This document shows positions 59,561-64,000 of a stretch of 64,000 nucleotides of DNA, piece after piece. Numbering within the stretch: the stretch's first letter is position 1; every line of letters begins with the position of its first letter. A program made the translations under genes and the position numbers. The stretch is from an uncultured Lachnospiraceae bacterium. GTDB lineage: Bacteria > Bacillota > Clostridia > Lachnospirales > Lachnospiraceae. A model generated the notes under the pieces. The model saw only the letters and a list, made by a program, of their open reading frames with translations. It was not told where the DNA came from and ran no database searches. The stretch is taken from assembly GCA_910585205.1 (NCBI GenBank), contig CAJUCC010000025.1, forward strand, positions 1 to 64,000, written 5' to 3'.

Positions 59561-60949
59561 ATGAGAGGAACGATAAAATATCATAAAGAATTGCAGCGGA
59601 CTTATGTTATCGCAAAAGAATGCATACCGGAGATTGTGGAAAGCTATTGCGGACAGATGGTACTGCGCGGGAACATACAGGGGCTGGCGGTATGCGAAAC
59701 GCGTCTGACGGACGGAGAGCAGGAAATATGGTATGATATTAGCTTTTTGCAGCCATTGGAACAGGTGTATGCAGTAAAAGAGATCGGGCGGCGGGAGCTA
59801 AAAGAGCTGCTTTTGCAGGTTATTCAGGTATTGCGGGAAGCGGAGAATTATTTGCTGGATGCCAGGCAGCTTTGTTTTGATCCCGGGTTTTTGTACTGGG
59901 ATATGGAGACGGCATCCGTTGTTTTTCTCTTTGATTTTACGGAGTTATGCGATGAAAAAGGTCCGGCAGATACCATTGGCGGGTTGGCTTCATTTTTACT
60001 GGAAAGAACCTGCCACGAAGAGGAGGCCGCGGTGGATCTCGTCTATCATTTTTATGAATGCACACAGAAGGAAAGTTTTTCTCTCGCCGAAACGGAACAG
60101 TATCTGACAACAGAGACAGGGGAGAAGGCGGCCTCCGGGGATTTCCGGGAACAGAAAGAAGACATAAAACCGGACATAACCGAGAGTGCGGGAGAAAACG
60201 CGGCAAACGATATTGTCACGGAGCGATGGGATATTCCGGCGCAAGCGGGAGAGAATGCGGATCCCTTTTCATGGAACAGCAAAGCCGGCAGGTGGGTGGA
60301 GGGTGGCCTGGTCTGTACGGTTATGGGTATTTTGGCAGGGACGGCTTTTTTTGCGGTGCAGAAGGGTTACATTCTGGAAGAAGGAGAACGACTGCTTGCA
60401 ATGGGTGCGGCGGCTGTTTTATTCCTTGCCGGTATGGCGGCCGCTTTGCACGGATGGAGCATGGAAAAACGAAAAGAGGTCAAAACGGACAGGGAAATAC
60501 AAAAAGAAAATGGCGTTCCTTTTTTGCCTGCGGAAATGGAGACAGAAACCGTGATGTGGCAGAAGGAGATCGAAGCAGAGAAAAATCTGCAGGCAGCGGG
60601 GTATGATGCGGAAACGGACGGAAAGACAGTTTATGTCGGCATGACGGCAAGAGTTCGGAAATATATGCTGACAGAGATAAAAAAGGGAGCACAGAGGGAA
60701 TATCCTGTCACATCGTATCCGTTTGTGATCGGAAAAGACAAAGAGCGGGTGAATCTGCAGGTGAAAGAACATTCTGTCAGCCGCATTCATGCCAGACTGC
60801 TCGAAGAAGACGGTGATATTTATCTGGAAGATCTGCATTCCACCAATGGCACCTGCCTGAATGATATTCCGCTCGAACCGCATGTGAAAATGAAACTGAA
60901 ACGGGGAGACAGTATTCTATTTGGACAGGCCGAATTTTCCTTTCACTAG
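59561..60949 (+). CDS. DUF6382 and FHA domain membrane protein
   Basis: The 462-aa protein has an N-terminal domain of about 190 residues that fits DUF6382, a Ser/Gln/Glu-rich linker, two adjacent transmembrane helices (about 248-298), and a C-terminal forkhead-associated domain with PFVIGKDKE, EHSVSRIHARL and LEDLHSTNGTCLN. FHA domains bind phosphothreonine, so the Tad machine may be coupled to a Ser/Thr kinase. It is the last gene of the operon; the start at 59561 follows the previous stop by 1 nt. Confidence 0.85.
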   Translation: MRGTIKYHKELQRTYVIAKECIPEIVESYCGQMVLRGNIQGLAVCETRLTDGEQEIWYDISFLQPLEQVYAVKEIGRRELKELLLQVIQVLREAENYLLDARQLCFDPGFLYWDMETASVVFLFDFTELCDEKGPADTIGGLASFLLERTCHEEEAAVDLVYHFYECTQKESFSLAETEQYLTTETGEKAASGDFREQKEDIKPDITESAGENAANDIVTERWDIPAQAGENADPFSWNSKAGRWVEGGLVCTVMGILAGTAFFAVQKGYILEEGERLLAMGAAAVLFLAGMAAALHGWSMEKRKEVKTDREIQKENGVPFLPAEMETETVMWQKEIEAEKNLQAAGYDAETDGKTVYVGMTARVRKYMLTEIKKGAQREYPVTSYPFVIGKDKERVNLQVKEHSVSRIHARLLEEDGDIYLEDLHSTNGTCLNDIPLEPHVKMKLKRGDSILFGQAEFSFH

Positions 60950-60983
60950 GATTATGAAAAAAGTGTTAAATACAGCGGAATTA

Positions 60984-60992
60984 TGCTATACT
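60984..60992 (+). promoter_or_regulatory. Extended -10 promoter upstream of the SCP2 protein gene
   Basis: TGCTATACT (60984-60992) is an extended -10 box. About 80 nt of leader precede the ATG at 61074. The -35 region is weak. No strong terminator of the Tad operon is visible in the 124-nt gap. Confidence 0.35.
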
Positions 60993-61073
60993 ATTTCGGA
61001 AGGCTGTGGAAATGGGACATAGCCGGACGATATGGCTGTATGATAACGATGATTCTGTGAGGAGCACGACGTT

Positions 61074-62069
61074 ATGAAAATCAATATCTATTACGGTGGC
61101 AGGGGACTGATTAATGACCCTACACTTTATGTTATTAATAAGATGCAGGAAGTGTTGGAGGAACTTCGTGTGACAGTCATGCGGTATAATCTGTATGAGA
61201 TGAAGAACAGTATTGCCACCGTGCCTCAGACATTAAAAGATGCGGACGGGATTATTCTCGCCTCAACGGTGGAGTGGCACGGCATTGGCGGGTATATGCA
61301 TCAGTTTCTGGATTCCTGCTGGTTGTATGGGGACAAGGAGAAAATCAGCCGGATTTATATGTGCCCGGTCGTTATGTCCACCACATACGGGGAACGGGAG
61401 GGCAAGCTGGACATGTCTGTTGCGTGGGAAATTCTGGGAGGACTTCCATGCAGCGGTATCTGCGGGTATATTGCCGATACGGTGAATCTTGAGATGAGCA
61501 AGGATCTGACGCGTCTGATTGAAAAGACGGCGGAAAATATGTACCGCACCGTCAGCCAGAAAATATGCAGTTTTCCTGCCAGCAATCAGGTTATCAAGCA
61601 AATGGTTTCCGTTACAAAGAATATCGATCTGACGCCACAGGAATCGGAGCAGCTTTCCCAGTATGTATCCGATGAACATTATGTGCAGAGACAGAAAGAA
61701 GATATTCAGGAATTGACGAATCTTTTTCGTGGAATGTTGGAAAATCCCGATTCTCAGGAAGACAATAATTATTTGGAAAGTTTCAGGAACCATTTTCGGC
61801 CCAGTCCGGGTATCCGGGCAATGTACCGTTTTCATATCGAGGAAAAGGACAAACCGTTTATCCTTGAAGTGAACGGGCCGCAGCTCAACTGCTATTACGG
61901 GAATACGACGAGGGCTGATGTGGAGATTAAGGTAAACGGTAAGACGATGAATGATATAATGTCTGCCAGGATGAGCTTTCAGCGTGCCTTTATGAGCGGC
62001 AATATGAAGATGAAGGGAGACTTTAAGCTGCTGCGGGCGCTGGATCAGATATTTATATTTGAGGATTAA
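61074..62069 (+). CDS. Flavodoxin-like/SCP2 sterol-carrier-domain protein
   Basis: The 331-aa protein has a flavodoxin or NADPH-FMN-reductase-like N-terminus (about 1-170): INIYYGGRGLINDPTLYVI, DGIILASTVEWHGIGGYMHQ and MSTTYGER around positions 55-105. The C-terminal 110 residues are an SCP2-like domain, including NCYYGNTTRADVEIKVNG and FMSGNMKMKGDFKLLRALD. SCP2 domains bind lipids, so a redox or lipid-linked role is plausible. GAGGAGC is 8 nt before the ATG. It lies 12 nt before the HIT gene. Function unknown. Confidence 0.8.
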   Translation: MKINIYYGGRGLINDPTLYVINKMQEVLEELRVTVMRYNLYEMKNSIATVPQTLKDADGIILASTVEWHGIGGYMHQFLDSCWLYGDKEKISRIYMCPVVMSTTYGEREGKLDMSVAWEILGGLPCSGICGYIADTVNLEMSKDLTRLIEKTAENMYRTVSQKICSFPASNQVIKQMVSVTKNIDLTPQESEQLSQYVSDEHYVQRQKEDIQELTNLFRGMLENPDSQEDNNYLESFRNHFRPSPGIRAMYRFHIEEKDKPFILEVNGPQLNCYYGNTTRADVEIKVNGKTMNDIMSARMSFQRAFMSGNMKMKGDFKLLRALDQIFIFED

Positions 62070-62081
62070 GGAGGACTTGAG

Positions 62082-62492
62082 ATGAAAGAGGAAAACTGTA
62101 TATTCTGTAAGATTGCAAACGGGGAGATTCCGTCAAAGACATTGCACGAAGATGAAACGTTCCGCGTAATTCTGGATGTGGGTCCGGCAACCAGAGGACA
62201 TGCATTGATTCTGCCCAAAAACCATTTTGCCAATCTCTGTGAACTTCCGGAGGAGACGGCGGCGGATGCCATGAAGCTGGCGCGCAGGATGGCCGCGCTG
62301 ATGACGGAAAAGCTGTCCTGTGACGGCTTGAATCTGGTACAAAATAACGGAGAGACGGCAGGCCAGACCGTATTTCACTTCCATATGCATTTGATTCCGC
62401 GTTACGGAGACGACGGCCAGAAAATCGGCTGGACGCCCGGTCAGCCCACGCAGGAAGAACTGGAAGAGATCAGAAAAACCATAACGGCATAG
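62082..62492 (+). CDS. HIT-family (Hint-like) nucleotide hydrolase
   Basis: Cytoplasmic protein of 136 aa with the histidine triad VFHFHMHLIPR, and the conserved N-terminus CIFCKIANGEIPS with a likely zinc site. HIT proteins cleave adenosine phosphoramidates and related compounds. AAGGAGG precedes the ATG. Convergent with murG: 24 nt separate the stops. Confidence 0.95.
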   Translation: MKEENCIFCKIANGEIPSKTLHEDETFRVILDVGPATRGHALILPKNHFANLCELPEETAADAMKLARRMAALMTEKLSCDGLNLVQNNGETAGQTVFHFHMHLIPRYGDDGQKIGWTPGQPTQEELEEIRKTITA

Positions 62493-62516
62493 TGATCCCC
62501 CATATTCTGCCGCATT

Positions 62517-63590
62517 TTACGCCGACTGACCGGCTGTCTGATGAATCAATTCCATGATGGTCTGAATGGAACCGAGCTGGTCACTTTTTCCCATGGCGTC
62601 GATATAGATCTGTCTGGAGAAGTAAACTTCATGTATTTTTTCCACAAGCACGAAATCGATCAGATCGTCTTCGTCAATGACGAGGCTGAACCCCTGTGAT
62701 TCAAAGGAATGCGCGTTCAGAATCTGATCCCCCCGGCTGCTTTTGGCAGACAGCGGAATGAGTACATTGGGTTTTTTCAGCGCCAGAAGTTCACAGATCG
62801 CATTGGCGCCTGCACGGGAAACCACCACATCCGACAGGGCAAAGAGATCCTTCAACTCTGCTTTCACATATTCGAACTGCTTGTATCCCTCCACACTTAA
62901 CAGAAGATTGTCAACTTTTTCTTTTCCGCAGATATGGATTACCTGAAAATCCTCCAGAAGACGGGGCAGCGCTTCCCGGACGACTTTATTGATGGAAGCG
63001 GCGCCGAGGCTGCCGCCGATTACCATAATAACCGGTTTGTTGGCGGTAAATCCACATAAATCGAGAGCGGCGATACGGTTTCCCTGCCGCAGCTCCGCGC
63101 GTATGGGTGATCCTGTGAGCACCGCTTTGTCGGGCGGAAGCATCTGTAATGTTTCCGGGAAATTGCAGCAGACTTTTGTCGCTGCGGGAATACACAGTTT
63201 ATTGGCAAGTCCGGGTGTCATATCGGATTCATGGATAATACACGGAATACCGAGGGAATGCGCCGCTCTGACAACGGGAACGGAGACGAAACCACCCTTG
63301 GAAAAGACAATGTCGGGCTGAATCTGTTTCAGTGTTTTTCTTGCTTCCGCATATCCCTTTAAGACACGCAACGGGTCGGTAAAATTTTGCAGTGCAAAAT
63401 ATCTGCGGAATTTTCCGGTGGCAATTCCGTAATACGGTATTTTATAATCTTCGATCAGTCTTTTTTCGATCCCGTCATAAGAGCCGATGTAATGTATATC
63501 ATAACCGGCTTCCCGGAGTGCAGGCAGCAGGGCAATATTCGGCGTGACATGTCCCGCGGTTCCGCCGCCTGTCAGGACGATTTTTTTCAT
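62517..63590 (-). CDS. murG: UDP-N-acetylglucosamine--lipid I transferase MurG
   Basis: Glycosyltransferase family 28 enzyme of 357 aa that adds GlcNAc to lipid I to make lipid II. It has the N-terminal GGGTAGHVTPN, the second-domain motif IGGSLGAASIN, and a nucleotide-sugar site around VSRAGANAICELLALKKP. Peripheral on the inner face of the membrane. AGGAGG is 8 nt before the ATG. It is separated from the usual division and cell-wall cluster; only a small TSCPD gene lies upstream in the same direction, 12 nt away. Confidence 0.96.
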   Translation of the reverse strand: MKKIVLTGGGTAGHVTPNIALLPALREAGYDIHYIGSYDGIEKRLIEDYKIPYYGIATGKFRRYFALQNFTDPLRVLKGYAEARKTLKQIQPDIVFSKGGFVSVPVVRAAHSLGIPCIIHESDMTPGLANKLCIPAATKVCCNFPETLQMLPPDKAVLTGSPIRAELRQGNRIAALDLCGFTANKPVIMVIGGSLGAASINKVVREALPRLLEDFQVIHICGKEKVDNLLLSVEGYKQFEYVKAELKDLFALSDVVVSRAGANAICELLALKKPNVLIPLSAKSSRGDQILNAHSFESQGFSLVIDEDDLIDFVLVEKIHEVYFSRQIYIDAMGKSDQLGSIQTIMELIHQTAGQSA

Positions 63591-63602
63591 ATGAAAAACC
63601 TC

Positions 63603-63848
63603 CTAAGAATTTTGTCCGATGGATTCCAGCGCCTGTGCAAGCTGATCGGGACAGGAAGTGGATTTGAAACCACATTTGATTCCTTTTAACCGTTCGATGG
63701 CATCCTCCACTTTCATTCCTTTGACAAGACGGGAGATACCCTGTAAATTACCGTTGCATCCTCCGGTGAAAGAAACGGATTCGATCACACCGTTATGAAT
63801 ATCAATATCAATCGCATTGGAGCAGACGCCCTTTGGTACAAATCTCAT
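63603..63848 (-). CDS. TSCPD-domain protein
   Basis: The 81-aa protein has CSNAID near the N-terminus and CNGNLQGISRLVKGM in the middle, with four cysteines including FKSTSCPDQLA. This fits the TSCPD family, a small domain also found at the end of some ribonucleotide reductases. The ATG at 63848 has AGGAGG 8 nt away; an ATG at 63854 is too close to it. First gene of the TSCPD-murG unit. Function unknown. Confidence 0.82.
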   Translation of the reverse strand: MRFVPKGVCSNAIDIDIHNGVIESVSFTGGCNGNLQGISRLVKGMKVEDAIERLKGIKCGFKSTSCPDQLAQALESIGQNS

Positions 63849-63889
63849 AATCATTCCTCCTGAAATACAGTTGTGTAAAGATACCAGAT

Positions 63890-63898
63890 ATTATAACA
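63890..63898 (-). promoter_or_regulatory. Extended -10 promoter of the TSCPD-murG unit
   Basis: On the minus strand TGTTATAAT (63898-63890) lies 42 nt before the start at 63848. No good -35 hexamer is seen. Confidence 0.45.
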
Positions 63899-63980
63899 AA
63901 GTTCACATCAGGTTTCCAGTATTTCTGAAAATTTTGACGAAATATGTAGAACGATTTCTCACCCATAACAGCCATACTGA

Positions 63981-63989
63981 TGGTATAAT
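63981..63989 (+). promoter_or_regulatory. Extended -10 promoter reading out of the window
   Basis: TGGTATAAT is an extended -10 box on the plus strand at the right edge. It would drive a gene beyond the window. The rest of 63855-64000 holds no gene. Confidence 0.45.
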
Positions 63990-64000
63990 AGGGACACTCG

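Overview
The window carries the replication origin and flanking core genes of a low-to-moderate GC Gram-positive bacterium, most likely a spore-forming, flagellated member of the Lachnospiraceae (class Clostridia). The grounds are the order rpmH-rnpA-yidD-yidC-jag-mnmE-mnmG-rsmG beside dnaA-dnaN-yaaA-recF-gyrB-gyrA, a Soj/Spo0J-type parAB with consensus parS sites, BofA and a YaaL-like protein, AGGAGG-type ribosome sites, frequent TTG starts, and families typical of that group (DUF3881, DUF4446, DUF5107, DUF5702, DUF6240). The family-level placement is an inference from gene content only.

Layout, left to right. 1-9650: tRNA-Arg(CCT); a large mutarotase-like/TPR protein (DUF5107) divergent from an AraC regulator; an AraG/AraH/AraF-like sugar ABC operon divergent from an aldose 1-epimerase. 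9650-15200: a minus-strand operon parA-parB-DUF4446-HD-GYP-serS-DUF3881, preceded at 15278-15448 by parS sites. 15450-17950: a NarL-type response regulator, a soluble histidine kinase and an alpha/beta hydrolase. 17940-24880: the rsmG-mnmG-mnmE-jag-yidC-yidD-rnpA-rpmH set. 24960-26710: a bipartite oriC, with one DnaA-box cluster between rpmH and dnaA and a second, AT-rich one between dnaA and dnaN. 25208-36824: dnaA, dnaN, yaaA, recF, gyrB, gyrA, a CPA2 antiporter, tyrS and a HAD phosphatase. Most genes left of the origin are on the minus strand and most to the right on the plus strand, so transcription runs with replication.

36834-45602: a secreted unknown, a SIMPL protein, tRNA-Lys(CTT), tatD, rsmA, a TPR/degenerate-AAA protein and glgB. 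45640-50614: a flagellar filament unit with a sigma-28-like promoter, a 1035-residue DUF6240 protein, flagellin and FliS. 50546-51272: DUF2508 and bofA. 51284-60949: a Gram-positive Tad (type IVb) pilus operon with its own promoter: prepilin peptidase, TadZ-like, TadA, TadB, TadC, Flp pilin, DUF5702, a TadE-like protein carrying two zinc-ribbon-like modules, a second prepilin peptidase, another TadE-like protein and an FHA-domain protein. 61074-63848: a flavodoxin-like/SCP2 protein, a HIT hydrolase, murG and a small TSCPD protein.

The least explained parts are the DUF6240 protein (about eight degenerate helical repeats and a FliK-like C-terminus), the TPR protein with a broken P-loop, the duplicated Cys/His module in the TadE-like protein, a probable ATT start at the head of the Tad operon, and the HD-GYP gene inside the partition operon. 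No CRISPR array, insertion sequence, prophage or clear pseudogene was seen.
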